A stretch of 32,937 nt of DNA from Chthonomonas calidirosea (GCA_945878775.1 CAMCUQ010000022.1:1-32937); one strand, 5' to 3'; counted from the stretch's first letter, positions 7,698 through 15,017 are shown. Program-made: numbers and translations. Notes: generated from the sequence alone by a model not told the origin.

Positions 7698-7919
7698 CGC
7701 CTCCTCAACTTCTCGAATGATCTTGTTCCGAGCTGTGTAACCTATGCAGGTAGACGACAGGATGCCATACCACCCTTACCCCTACAAACCAAAGCAACGC
7801 CTCCTAGATGAGGTACTAAGTCTGAATAGGCATTTAAGAGTACTCCGCTTCCCTCGACCTTCCAGAGACTCCTTCAACATACGATAGTAAGCCCCGTGGC
7901 GAAAAGCACTATTTGTCCA
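7624..7919. repeat. Left flanking copy of the duplicated host segment around the ars operon
   Basis: This stretch matches 10784-11384 in the same orientation. Shared runs include ctaagagagactggaaac (7671 and 10830), caataacgcctcctcaa (7692 and 10850) and tcacgggcttgcc (7643 and 10803); looser similarity continues through gcaggta..gccata and ends with gcccc.tgg near 7895 and 11357. The left copy holds the intact 3' end of the aminotransferase gene but has lost about 310 bases from the middle of the convergent gene. Similarity is patchy, so the duplication is not recent. Confidence 0.75.
7671..7833 (-). pseudogene. Deletion relic of the 158-residue membrane protein gene
   Basis: The two ends of the gene intact at 10830-11306 are present here: the stop region at 7671 and the start region with ATG at 7833. 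The middle (counterpart of roughly 10893-11210) is missing, with the breakpoint near 7731. The length difference, 314 bases, is not a multiple of three, so the remnant is also frameshifted. It cannot encode the protein. Confidence 0.7.
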
Positions 7920-8175
7920 AAGGGAAAACAATTGTTCCTCTCCAAAAACTGGGGATGGCAATGCGATCTAACCCCCCCCCTGCGTCCCCACTTCCCGAAA
8001 CGGGAAGCGGGGCGAATGATGCCCTCAACTGTGAGAATTTCGCTCTTTACAGGCTTATAGAGAGCGAAACCGTCTCTCAGACAGGTCTCTCCCCGCTTCG
8101 GGGAGAGAGGTCAAAAGGGGCGAGAGAGACATACCCTTCCTATTTCGGGCGTATCCCCACGTTTTGGAGAGAAAT
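7920..8175. other. Non-coding stretch with three hairpins and a C9 tract
   Basis: No convincing gene lies here. It contains nine consecutive C (7972-7980), then three inverted repeats: CTTCCCG-AAA-CGGGAAG extended by CCCC/GGGG (7986-8012), CGCTCT/AGAGCG (8041-8066), and TCTCTCCCCG-CTT-CGGGGAGAGA (8086-8108, ten perfect pairs). The two GC-rich hairpins resemble short dispersed intergenic palindromes. Neither is followed by a T-run on the plus strand, so they are not clear terminators. Confidence 0.6.
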
Positions 8176-8254
8176 AAACATTTCAGCTTTTTTTGAAATG
8201 TTCTTGACAATGAAAACCTGCTGAGGTACTATCATTTTAACATTTCGCGAAATG
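8176..8254 (+). promoter_or_regulatory. ars operon promoter with two ArsR-type operator palindromes
   Basis: A near-consensus promoter, TTGACA (8204-8209), 17 bases, TACTAT (8227-8232), precedes arsR. Two palindromes with the same half-site bracket it: AACATTTCA...TGAAATGTT (8177-8202, ending just before the -35 box) and CATTTCGCGAAATG (8241-8254, over the transcription start). Occupancy by an ArsR dimer at either would block RNA polymerase, and As(III) binding would release it. Confidence 0.8.
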
Positions 8255-8263
8255 AGAACAAGA

Positions 8264-8632
8264 ATGAATAGGTCAGAAGCTAACCAACTAGATAGAGCTG
8301 TGATGTTCAAAGCATTGGGAGAACCAACGCGTTTACACATTTTCGAGTTTTTGCGCTCGTGTTGCTGTCCTGTCGTGGTTGAGGAGACTGGAAACGTGCG
8401 CCCAGTCTCTGGTCCGACCGTCGGCGAGGTCTGCTGTCATGTGACTGGTGCGGAGCAGATTAATTCGAAAATTTCTCATCACTTGAAAGAACTGCGACTG
8501 GCAGGGCTGATCACCGTTGAACGCAGAGGGAAAAACATGATCTGCGGAGTGAACCGTGACGCGGTGAATGCACTCGCCGTCTACCTGGCTGGAGAACTCT
8601 CAGACAAAAACGAAAGCGGTTCGTGCTGCTAA
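8264..8632 (+). CDS. arsR: ArsR-family arsenic-responsive repressor
   Basis: 122 residues from ATG 8264; an ATG at 8252 lies inside the operator palindrome, where transcription would start, so the later one is preferred. ArsR/SmtB proteins are winged-helix dimers that leave DNA on binding metalloid. Seen here: the N-terminal helix FKALGEPTRLHIFEFL (15-30), the recognition helix region INSKISHHLKELRLAGLI (66-83) and the wing VERRGKNMICGV. Cysteines are unusually clustered: C33-C34-C35, C57-C58, C94 and a terminal C121-C122. The 33-35 and 57-58 groups flank the helix-turn-helix where many ArsR proteins place their As(III) ligands. It is the first gene of the operon, 19 bases before the next one. 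Confidence 0.92.
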   Translation: MNRSEANQLDRAVMFKALGEPTRLHIFEFLRSCCCPVVVEETGNVRPVSGPTVGEVCCHVTGAEQINSKISHHLKELRLAGLITVERRGKNMICGVNRDAVNALAVYLAGELSDKNESGSCC

Positions 8633-8651
8633 CAGATAAGGAAAAACGAAC

Positions 8652-9173
8652 ATGGCGGTAAGCATTAAACTTATGGACAGGAATGACGCACCGGAAGAAA
8701 CGAGCATTATGAAGCTAAGTGCCTTCAAAGTGTTGCTCGAAGCGCACCGTGAAAAGCAGTTTCGGCTTGTGTTGCCGAATGAGAACGCAGTTCCGGTTTG
8801 CTTCCACATCACCGAAGTGGCGCATGTTCAAAAGCGTTTCATAGACTGTGGCGGAAAAACTCATACAACACAGACTTGCCAATTACAGGCATGGGTGTGG
8901 AGAGATAGCGAGCACCGACTCCTAGCTGGTAAAATGGCAGATATTCTCAATATCTCCAAGAAGGTGTTACCGGAAGGTCAGGATTTAGATTTAGAAATTG
9001 AGTATGAGGAGACAACCATTTCGCAGTATCCGGTCACAAGTTACACGGTGTCCGAAGATGCAGTTACTCTTCGTCTTGGCTACAAGCATACAGACTGCCT
9101 GGCAAAAGACGTATGCCTCCCAAATACGCCAAGCAACGAAGCAGGATGTTGCGGACCCTCTTGCTGCCAATAG
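8652..9173 (+). CDS. DUF6428-like protein of arsenic operons, Cys-rich tail
   Basis: 173 residues, with AAGGA about 9 bases before ATG 8652. From memory it matches a family of unknown function (DUF6428) often found next to arsR: MKLSAFKVLLE (20-30), FRLVLPNENAVPVCFHITEV, FIDCGGKTHTTQTCQLQAWV (63-82), then an acidic LDLEIEYEETTISQYPV stretch. The C-terminus adds C149, C155, C166-C167 and C171-C172 within about 25 residues, ending CCGPSCCQ. Vicinal cysteine pairs are good As(III) ligands, so the tail may bind, buffer or hand over arsenite. That is inference. It sits between repressor and reductase, 12 bases before arsC. No enzyme motif is visible. Confidence 0.75.
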   Translation: MAVSIKLMDRNDAPEETSIMKLSAFKVLLEAHREKQFRLVLPNENAVPVCFHITEVAHVQKRFIDCGGKTHTTQTCQLQAWVWRDSEHRLLAGKMADILNISKKVLPEGQDLDLEIEYEETTISQYPVTSYTVSEDAVTLRLGYKHTDCLAKDVCLPNTPSNEAGCCGPSCCQ

Positions 9174-9185
9174 AAAGAGCAATTT

Positions 9186-9587
9186 ATGAAAACAGTTCTC
9201 TACGTCTGCGTGCACAATGCGGGACGGTCGCAGATGGCGGAAGCCTTTACAAACTTGCTGGCAAAGGAACAGGGACTTGACGTTCGCGCTCTTTCTGCTG
9301 GAACGGTCGCCGGAGCGGAGATTAACTCGGTGGCTGTTGCTGTTATGGAGGAGGCAGGCGTTTCGATGGCGGGGCAAGAACCCAAGCAACTGACGCAAGT
9401 AATGGCAGATAGCGCGGATAGGGTTATTACGATGGGCTGCGGGGTAGATGCGGAGGCTTGCCCTGCGCGGATTCACCTGTCCGAAGACTGGGGGCTTGAC
9501 GATCCGAAAGGACAGTCTATCAAGATGGTACGTGCCATTCGGGACGAGATTAAGGCGAAAGTAGAGGCGCTTCTTGCCGCGCTGTAA
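9186..9587 (+). CDS. arsC: Arsenate reductase, low-molecular-weight phosphatase type
   Basis: 133 residues. It reduces As(V) to As(III) in the cytoplasm by a cascade of cysteines, usually recycled by thioredoxin. The P-loop CVHNAGRS gives nucleophile C8 and R14. The two further redox cysteines are C85 (MGCG) and C92 (EACPA), and the acid/base aspartate lies in WGLDDPKG (D105/D106). All residues needed for the thioredoxin-coupled type are therefore present, and a glutaredoxin-type ArsC is excluded. The gene lies between the DUF6428-like gene and the efflux pump. The ribosome binding site is modest (AAAGAG). Confidence 0.95.
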   Translation: MKTVLYVCVHNAGRSQMAEAFTNLLAKEQGLDVRALSAGTVAGAEINSVAVAVMEEAGVSMAGQEPKQLTQVMADSADRVITMGCGVDAEACPARIHLSEDWGLDDPKGQSIKMVRAIRDEIKAKVEALLAAL

Positions 9588-9614
9588 TAGAACATTGAAG
9601 GAGTTTTCAATAAG

Positions 9615-10706
9615 ATGAGCATCCCTGCTTCTGAGGCGGCTCCTACCTGTCACCCAACGGTGAGCGGCAGGCTCTCTTTTCTCGACCGTTTCCTGACGCT
9701 ATGGATATTCCTCGCCATGGCGATAGGCGTCGCTCTTGGCTATTTCGTGCCGTCGGTCGTCAAGGGCATTACCAGTCTTTCGGTCGGCACAACGTCTATA
9801 CCTATCGCGGTCGGGCTTATCGTCATGATGTATCCTCCGCTGGCGAAGGTGAAGTATGAGGAACTCGGTCAAGTATTTCGTAACACAAAGGTGCTTGCGC
9901 TCTCTCTAGTTCAGAACTGGGTTGTCGGTCCATTACTCATGTTTGGGCTGGCTCTGGCTTTCCTTGCGGACAAGCCAGAATACTGCATTGGGCTAATTAT
10001 GATTGGCTTGGCACGTTGTATCGCAATGGTAATTGTTTGGAATGATCTCGCCAAGGGCGATAGCGAGTATGCGGCGGGGCTGGTCGCGTTCAATTCCATC
10101 TTTCAGGTGCTGTTCTTTTCGGTCTACGCCTATGTATTTGTGAAGGTGTTACCCCCGCTGGTTGGTCGTAGCTTCGGGGATGTAGACCTCTCAAAGATCA
10201 CCATGCTTGGCATTGCCGAGAGTGTGTTGATATACCTGGGCATTCCCTTTTTTGGCGGGATGCTGACTCGGTTTATCCTGTTGCGGGTAAAAAGCAAGAC
10301 TTGGTATGAGCAGGAGTTCATTCCGCGTATCAGTCCCCTGACGCTTGTCGCACTCCTGTTTACCATTGTGGTGATGTTCTCACTTAAAGGGGAGTACATC
10401 GTTCGTATTCCGCTGGATGTGGTACGAATCGCCATTCCGCTCCTTATATATTTTGTAGTCATGTTCCTCGTTTCCTTCTATATGGGAAAGCGGTTGGGTG
10501 CGGACTACTCAAAAACGGTGACACTCTCCTTCACGGCAGCGAGTAACAATTTCGAGCTAGCTATTGCTGTAGCTGTTGCGGTTTTTGGCATCAATTCTGG
10601 AGCAGCGTTTGCAGCGGTGATCGGACCTCTCGTGGAAGTTCCAGCACTCATTGGGTTGGTTAATGTTGCGCTCTATTTCCAGAAGAGATATTTTGCCGTG
10701 CCGTAA
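9615..10706 (+). CDS. acr3: Arsenite efflux permease, Acr3 family
   Basis: 363 residues with ten hydrophobic helices, preceded by AAGGAG. Acr3 is a bile/arsenite/riboflavin transporter-superfamily exporter driven by the proton motive force that expels As(III) made by ArsC. The conserved thiolate C135 lies in [19 protein letters not shown], and the conserved acidic residue E314 in [18 protein letters not shown]; both are expected for a working pump. No arsA ATPase gene is present, so the pump acts alone. A short N-terminal extension with C12 precedes the first helix. It is the last gene of the operon; a weak hairpin (CTGCCT/AGGCAG, 10719-10738) follows, and then the duplicated host segment begins. 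Confidence 0.95.
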   Translation: MSIPASEAAPTCHPTVSGRLSFLDRFLTLWIFLAMAIGVALGYFVPSVVKGITSLSVGTTSIPIAVGLIVMMYPPLAKVKYEELGQVFRNTKVLALSLVQNWVVGPLLMFGLALAFLADKPEYCIGLIMIGLARCIAMVIVWNDLAKGDSEYAAGLVAFNSIFQVLFFSVYAYVFVKVLPPLVGRSFGDVDLSKITMLGIAESVLIYLGIPFFGGMLTRFILLRVKSKTWYEQEFIPRISPLTLVALLFTIVVMFSLKGEYIVRIPLDVVRIAIPLLIYFVVMFLVSFYMGKRLGADYSKTVTLSFTAASNNFELAIAVAVAVFGINSGAAFAAVIGPLVEVPALIGLVNVALYFQKRYFAVP

Positions 10707-10829
10707 CCTCACCCGCCTCTGCCTTTACACATAGGCAGGTACAAGTTCCGAAAAACGAGCCAACGCATCTGAGCATTAACGGACTCCTGACGAGGCACGA
10801 AATCACGGGCTTGCCCTAATTGAGGAGGT

Positions 10830-11306
10830 CTAAGAGAGACTGGAAACTCTCAATAACGCCTCCTCAATTTCCCTGATGATCTTGTTTTGAACAGAGCGCA
10901 CAAGCCTCTTCGAGGTCTCATGCTCCAGAAGAACGCATTTCTCGATAATCCCTATACGCAATAGCGTTCCTCCGGTTGGAGTCAGTTCAAGATAGCATGA
11001 GAGCCAATTGTCTACACCTGTGAGGTCGAGCGGTAGCAAGTTTGAGCCAAGCACGACCAGCCCCTTCTCCCTTTGCTCTAACGCAATGGTTCGGTTGGTT
11101 CGTCGCGCAAATTCCTGAAGGGCAAGTAGCACCGTATCGGGAGGGTGGGGAGATGTAAACGTAGTAAACGCGTCGGAGGGAGTACGCAAGGCATCGGTGG
11201 CAGGGCGGTGTAACCCATGCAGGTAGGTGGCAAGGTGCCATACTACCCATACCCCTAAAAACCAAAGCAAAGCCTCTAAGAGGAGGTACAAAGTTTGAAA
11301 TGTCAT
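10830..11306 (-). CDS. Small membrane-anchored protein of unknown function
   Basis: 158 residues starting at ATG 11306, preceded by AAGAGG/AGGTGG. An N-terminal membrane anchor (about residues 5-28, LYLLLEALLWFLGVWVVWHL) is followed by a soluble domain of about 125 residues with alternating hydrophobic strands (LLALQEFARRTN, LVVLGSNLLPLDLTG, CYLELTPTGGTLLRIGII). It ends in a basic/acidic helix (VRSVQNKIIREIEEALL). I do not recognise the family. Its last codons are antisense to the aminotransferase 3' scrap, so in the ancestral arrangement the two genes converged and overlapped slightly. A second copy, deleted internally, lies at 7671-7833 on the other side of the arsenic genes. Confidence 0.65.
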   Translation of the reverse strand: MTFQTLYLLLEALLWFLGVWVVWHLATYLHGLHRPATDALRTPSDAFTTFTSPHPPDTVLLALQEFARRTNRTIALEQREKGLVVLGSNLLPLDLTGVDNWLSCYLELTPTGGTLLRIGIIEKCVLLEHETSKRLVRSVQNKIIREIEEALLRVSSLS

Positions 11307-11338
11307 ATTCTAGCCCACCTCTTCCCAAAGACTCGTCT

Positions 11339-11367
11339 ATTATATTATAGCAAGCCCCATGGTTCAA
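11339..11367 (-). promoter_or_regulatory. Probable promoter of the 158-residue membrane protein gene
   Basis: Minus-strand TTGAAC (11367-11362), 17 bases, TATAAT (11344-11339), with an overlapping second TATAAT at 11349-11344. It lies about 30 bases before the start codon at 11306. The counterpart in the left repeat copy has lost the -10 box. Confidence 0.6.
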
Positions 11368-11427
11368 AGCGTTGTTTGCCCAAATTAAATGTGCGTCCTG
11401 TACTCTCCGCAAAAGGCGGTTTTGGGG

Positions 11428-11433
11428 TATACT
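11428..11433 (+). promoter_or_regulatory. Probable -10 box before cysD
   Basis: TATACT in the context GGGGTATACT lies 32 bases before the cysD start. No good -35 match is visible. A small stem (CCGC/GCGG followed by TTTT, 11407-11423) sits immediately upstream. Confidence 0.35.
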
Positions 11434-11465
11434 AAACTGATAGTAATACTCAACAATACAGCGAG

Positions 11466-12386
11466 ATGATCCATACACGCATGAAACCCTACGGATTGAC
11501 CCACTTGAAGGAGCTCGAGTCGGAGTCCATCTATGTTCTCCGAGAGGTTGCGGCACAGTTCGAAAGACCTGCCTTGCTCTTTTCCGGTGGCAAAGACTCC
11601 ATTATTTTGAGCTATTTGGCACGAAAAGCTTTCGCACCCGCCAAAATCCCATTCCCACTCCTCCACATCGACACCGGACACAACTTCCCTGAGACGATCA
11701 CCTATCGGGATTGGTGGGCAAACCACATCGAGGCGAACCTTTTGGTACGCTATGTGCAAGACTCCATCGACTCCGGTCGTGCCACAGAGGAGAAAGGGAT
11801 TAACGCGAGCCGCAATGTCCTTCAAACAGTCACCCTCCTCGACGCTATTGAAGAGCTGAAACTAGATGCTGCCATTGGTGGAGGACGCCGAGACGAAGAG
11901 AAGGCGCGTGCGAAAGAGCGATTCTTCTCTCATCGGGACGATTTCGGACAGTGGGACCCCAAGAACCAACGCCCCGAACTCTGGAATATTTTCAACGGCA
12001 AAAAGCATATCGGCGAGCATTTTCGAGTCTTCCCCATTAGCAACTGGACAGAGATGGATGTGTGGCAGTATCTCTACCAAGAGCAAGTGGAACTCCCTTC
12101 ACTCTACTTCACCCACCAGCGAGAGGTCTTTGACCGCGATGGAGTCCTTCTTGCGAAGTCCGATTTCATTCCCATGAAGCCGAATGAAACCCCCGACTAT
12201 ATGCAGGTGCGGTTCCGCACTATTGGTGACATGACTTGTACGGGAGCGGTTCTCTCTCCAGCCAGCACCATGGAGGAGATCATTCAAGAGGTCGCAGCTT
12301 CGCGGGTTACCGAACGCGGTACTCGTGCCGATGACAAACGTTCTGAGGCGGCGATGGAAGACCGCAAAAAAGAGGGCTATTTCTAG
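11466..12386 (+). CDS. cysD: Sulfate adenylyltransferase subunit 2
   Basis: 306 residues, the usual length. CysD adenylates sulfate with ATP to give adenylylsulfate (APS) and works with the GTPase CysN in the cytoplasm. Family features are the PP-loop LLFSGGKDSIILSYLA (residues 37-51), LLHIDTGHNFPETI, AAIGGGRRDEEKARAKER, WDPKNQRPELWN, FRVFPISNWTEMDVWQYL and the C-terminal RFRTIGDMTCTGAV. ATG 11466 is taken as the start; ATG 11481 would remove five residues and cannot be excluded, since neither has a strong ribosome binding site. The stop codon shares one base with the cysN start. No APS kinase or PAPS reductase gene is in view. Confidence 0.95.
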   Translation: MIHTRMKPYGLTHLKELESESIYVLREVAAQFERPALLFSGGKDSIILSYLARKAFAPAKIPFPLLHIDTGHNFPETITYRDWWANHIEANLLVRYVQDSIDSGRATEEKGINASRNVLQTVTLLDAIEELKLDAAIGGGRRDEEKARAKERFFSHRDDFGQWDPKNQRPELWNIFNGKKHIGEHFRVFPISNWTEMDVWQYLYQEQVELPSLYFTHQREVFDRDGVLLAKSDFIPMKPNETPDYMQVRFRTIGDMTCTGAVLSPASTMEEIIQEVAASRVTERGTRADDKRSEAAMEDRKKEGYF

Positions 12387-13660
12387 TGGACGTTTTTTCG
12401 ACAGCGGGCTATTTGGATATGGAACTACTACGTTTTACCACTGCCGGAAGCGTAGACGATGGCAAAAGTACCCTCATTGGGAGACTGCTCTATGATAGCA
12501 AGTCGATCTTTGATGATCAGTATGACGCCATAAAAGCCTCCTCCGAGAAGCGCGGAGAGGAGTATGTCAATTTGGCACTCCTCACCGATGGGCTTCGGGC
12601 AGAGCGAGAGCAAGGAATCACTATTGACGTTGCGTATCGGTATTTTGCCACCCCAAAGCGCAAGTTCATCATTGCAGACACCCCCGGACACATCCAATAT
12701 ACGCGCAATATGGTGACGGGAGCCTCCACAGCAAATCTTGCCATCATCCTCGTAGATGCCAGAAACGGTGTCGTTGAGCAGACCTGCCGCCATGCCATCA
12801 TCGCCTCTCTACTCCGTATTCCGCATGTCGTTGTTTGTGTCAATAAAATGGACTTGGTGGAGTATAAGCAAGAGGTTTTTAATCGTATTCGGGAAGAGCT
12901 TAAAGCGTTCGCTGCGAGCCTCGACATACACGACGTGCAGTTCCTACCCATCTCTGCCCTACACGGTGATAATGTGGTCGAGCCAAGCCAGAAAATGGAT
13001 TGGTACGATGGCGGAACCCTGCTTTCGCTCTTGGAGAATATCCCCATTGATACCGACGTGAACCACACGGACTCCCGTTTTCCAGTTCAGTATGTTGTGC
13101 GCCCACAGTCTACCGAACACCATGACTATCGGGGTTATGCCGGACGCATTGCGGGAGGCACATTCAAGCCGGGGCTAGCCGTGAAAGTGTTGCCTTCGGG
13201 GTTTGTTTCTCGAATCAAGTCGGTAGATTTCTATGGGGAACAGCTAGCAGAGGCTTATGCCCCTATGTCGGTGACCTTGACGTTGGAAGATGATATTGAC
13301 ATCAGCCGGGGAGATATGATCGTTGGGGAGGATGAGACCCCAAATGTCTCACAAGAGATCGACATTATGGTCTGCTGGATGAGCGAAAAGCCCCTCGTAC
13401 TCAATGGCAAATACGCCGTCAAGCATACCACCAGAGATGTGCGGTGTATCGTCAAGAACATCCGTTACAAGATTAATATCAACACATTAGACCAGATTGA
13501 TGACGATAAATCGGTGAACATGAACGATATTGCCTGCATCACCTTGCGCGTCACGAAGCCCCTTGTCTTCGACTCCTATCATCGTAACCGTGCCACAGGG
13601 AGCCTTATCTTGATCGACGAAGGCACGAATAACACGGTCGGCGCAGGCATGATCCTGTAA
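12386..13660 (+). CDS. cysN: Sulfate adenylyltransferase subunit 1 (GTPase)
   Basis: 424 residues from GTG 12386, which shares a base with the cysD stop and implies coupled translation. ATG 12419 is an alternative start that would drop eleven residues before the GTPase core. CysN hydrolyses GTP to drive APS formation by CysD. Translation-factor-like motifs are G1 GSVDDGKST (21-29), G3 DTPGH (98-102) and G4 NKMD (153-156), followed by two beta-barrel domains. There is no C-terminal APS kinase domain, so this is CysN rather than a CysNC fusion. A terminator-like hairpin and a transposase remnant follow. Confidence 0.95.
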   Translation: MDVFSTAGYLDMELLRFTTAGSVDDGKSTLIGRLLYDSKSIFDDQYDAIKASSEKRGEEYVNLALLTDGLRAEREQGITIDVAYRYFATPKRKFIIADTPGHIQYTRNMVTGASTANLAIILVDARNGVVEQTCRHAIIASLLRIPHVVVCVNKMDLVEYKQEVFNRIREELKAFAASLDIHDVQFLPISALHGDNVVEPSQKMDWYDGGTLLSLLENIPIDTDVNHTDSRFPVQYVVRPQSTEHHDYRGYAGRIAGGTFKPGLAVKVLPSGFVSRIKSVDFYGEQLAEAYAPMSVTLTLEDDIDISRGDMIVGEDETPNVSQEIDIMVCWMSEKPLVLNGKYAVKHTTRDVRCIVKNIRYKININTLDQIDDDKSVNMNDIACITLRVTKPLVFDSYHRNRATGSLILIDEGTNNTVGAGMIL

Positions 13661-13672
13661 TCTTGGGGCAGA

Positions 13673-13774
13673 ATGGCGGTAAGTGCTGTGAATAGCTACT
13701 TCATTGCGCCGGAGAGTCCCTGGCAGAACGGTTTTATTGAGAGCTTTTTACGGGTGTTTCTGGACGAGCCTTAG
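13673..13774 (+). pseudogene. Remnant of an IS3-type transposase
   Basis: The frame from ATG 13673 to TAG 13774 encodes 33 residues including SYFIAPESPWQNGFIESF. This matches the end of the integrase core of IS3-family OrfB proteins, where the PWxNGxxES motif carries the last catalytic glutamate. Nothing of the upstream catalytic core or the rest of the element is present, so it is dead debris marking an old insertion 12 bases beyond cysN. Confidence 0.75.
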
Positions 13775-13798
13775 ACCGAACTACCGTACCCTCTGGAA

Positions 13799-13845
13799 CG
13801 GGTATTGAGTCAATAACGCCTCAATCCCGCCCCCTTTTATTTTAA
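13799..13845 (+). terminator. Rho-independent terminator after cysDN
   Basis: CGGG-T-ATTGAG (13799-13809) pairs with CTCAATCCCG (13820-13829), leaving one bulged base and a ten-base loop. CCCC then TTTTATTTT follows. It would end transcription of cysDN and insulate the next gene. Confidence 0.7.
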
Positions 13846-13892
13846 CGTCAAACAAGGTGTCCATTCGCATTTTATTGTCTGGAGGTGTTGGC

Positions 13893-14912
13893 ATGGGGCT
13901 GTTTATACAATTGCTACTATGTGTGAATCTTGTGAACCAAACGCCTTCTGTAGGATCGAGTGTGCGGGATACACAGCAGTCACGTGGGGCTTTCCGTAAA
14001 AATTATTGGGCAGCAACCCCTGTGGCGCGTAATGTGAACTTTTCCATTTGGTCTCGAATCACATCGACCTCATGGCAACATCCAGGCTGTGAGCGTTGGT
14101 GTTTGTGGGTTCATCATCTTTTTGATTGGAGCCAAGCAAACTACACCATCACTTTCTCGAGCAATGCGGCTATGGAGGCTCCTTCCATCCAATTACGTTA
14201 TCTTGACACTGGGAGTGAGATTCTTAAACTGCTTCGTGTTCTTGAATTGCCTGACGAGCATGACATCGCCAACAAAAAGCTGTCGCACCTGATCAGACCC
14301 TTACCGGAAATAACCCGCATTGCAAGAATACGATTTATCAAGCTGTTTTCTCAACTGTCCTCCCGCTTGTGGTCTCCTAAAGTGTCAGTAACCAGCGCGA
14401 ATGGTATGTACCCTTCGGTTTTGAATAGCCAAGATGAGCAATTGGTTCGGAAGTGGATTGACGATTTTGAGGCGTTTCCAGTTCAATTTCCTGATCAGTA
14501 CTATTTGAGTGGGTTTGCGCGACTCTATGCTCTTATACTCCGGTTGAATTGGGATCGTGATCTGAGTACGTTGAGCCAACGATTTGAGAGGCTAAAGGAA
14601 GATTACGCTTCGGATAAGGTCATTGCAACCATGTCTGATTGGTATCACACACTACTCCTCTGTTCCACAGAACCGGGCTTTGAAAGGGCGCATCTTGGTA
14701 AGTTTCTTCAAGAACACAGGGCAGAATGGAATTGGAATGTGGTACGTATTGCCCAATGGGCTATAAACAACCACGATTATGCCGAAGAAGTACTCAATAG
14801 TTTCTTTTGTGCACCATTGCGAAGAGGGGTAACGGTGATGTCCAAGACACCTGCCCCTGAGCCTAAGACTAATGGGTTAGTAGTAGAATCCTCTGTGATG
14901 ATACGATTTTGA
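13893..14912 (+). CDS. Exported or membrane-anchored protein of unknown function
   Basis: 339 residues from ATG 13893, preceded by GGAGG at spacing 7; an earlier GTG at 13857 has no ribosome binding site. The N-terminus MGLFIQLLLCVNLVNQTPS looks like a signal peptide or anchor. There is no proper lipobox around the cysteine. The mature part is hydrophilic and probably helical in its second half (residues 120-310), with many Trp, Leu and Arg and no repeated unit I can identify. The Trp/Cys-rich section near residues 60-80 (SWQHPGCERWCLWVHH) stands out. I do not recognise it. It stands alone between the cysDN terminator and a hairpin at 14991. Secretion is inferred from the N-terminus only. Confidence 0.65.
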   Translation: MGLFIQLLLCVNLVNQTPSVGSSVRDTQQSRGAFRKNYWAATPVARNVNFSIWSRITSTSWQHPGCERWCLWVHHLFDWSQANYTITFSSNAAMEAPSIQLRYLDTGSEILKLLRVLELPDEHDIANKKLSHLIRPLPEITRIARIRFIKLFSQLSSRLWSPKVSVTSANGMYPSVLNSQDEQLVRKWIDDFEAFPVQFPDQYYLSGFARLYALILRLNWDRDLSTLSQRFERLKEDYASDKVIATMSDWYHTLLLCSTEPGFERAHLGKFLQEHRAEWNWNVVRIAQWAINNHDYAEEVLNSFFCAPLRRGVTVMSKTPAPEPKTNGLVVESSVMIRF

Positions 14913-14990
14913 TGTGCTGAACCTTGGAAAAGGTGTTCATTTTGAAGTTTTGCATACCCTGCGACGAACCCTCTCTCTCTTTCCTTCTGA

Positions 14991-15017
14991 GGTTTTCTGC
15001 ATAAGAAGCAGGAAACC
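14991..15017 (+). terminator. Possible terminator hairpin
   Basis: GGTTTTCTGC (14991-15000) pairs with GCAGGAAACC (15008-15017) through ten pairs, one a G-T wobble, around a seven-base loop. The trailing sequence CGTTTAGTTCTGT is only moderately T-rich. Confidence 0.4.

Larger units (their letters stand above)
10784..11384. repeat. Right flanking copy of the duplicated host segment
   Basis: Counterpart of 7624-7919 in direct orientation. It opens with a scrap of the aminotransferase 3' end (10784-10852, including gaggcac.aaatcacgggcttgcc and the final caataa stop region), followed by the full-length convergent gene and its promoter region. The scrap has no start and no ribosome binding site, so it is non-coding. 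Each copy therefore keeps only one of the two host genes intact. Confidence 0.75.

Noticed and set aside
7913-8224. Plus-strand frame of 103 codons before arsR
   Set aside because: It covers the C9 tract, the hairpins and the ArsR operator, has low-complexity composition and no ribosome binding site or family resemblance.
8991-9653. Minus-strand frame of 220 codons opposite the DUF6428-like gene, arsC and the acr3 start
   Set aside because: Antisense shadow of three well-supported genes; it has no recognisable motifs.
11407-11423. Small hairpin CCGC-AAAA-GGCGG with TTTT before cysD, as a terminator or riboswitch
   Set aside because: It lies upstream of the -10 box, so it is not in the transcript, and the stem is only four pairs.
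10987-11556. Minus-strand frame of 189 codons overlapping the 158-residue gene and the cysD start
   Set aside because: It crosses two promoters and a coding start and looks like an out-of-frame shadow.
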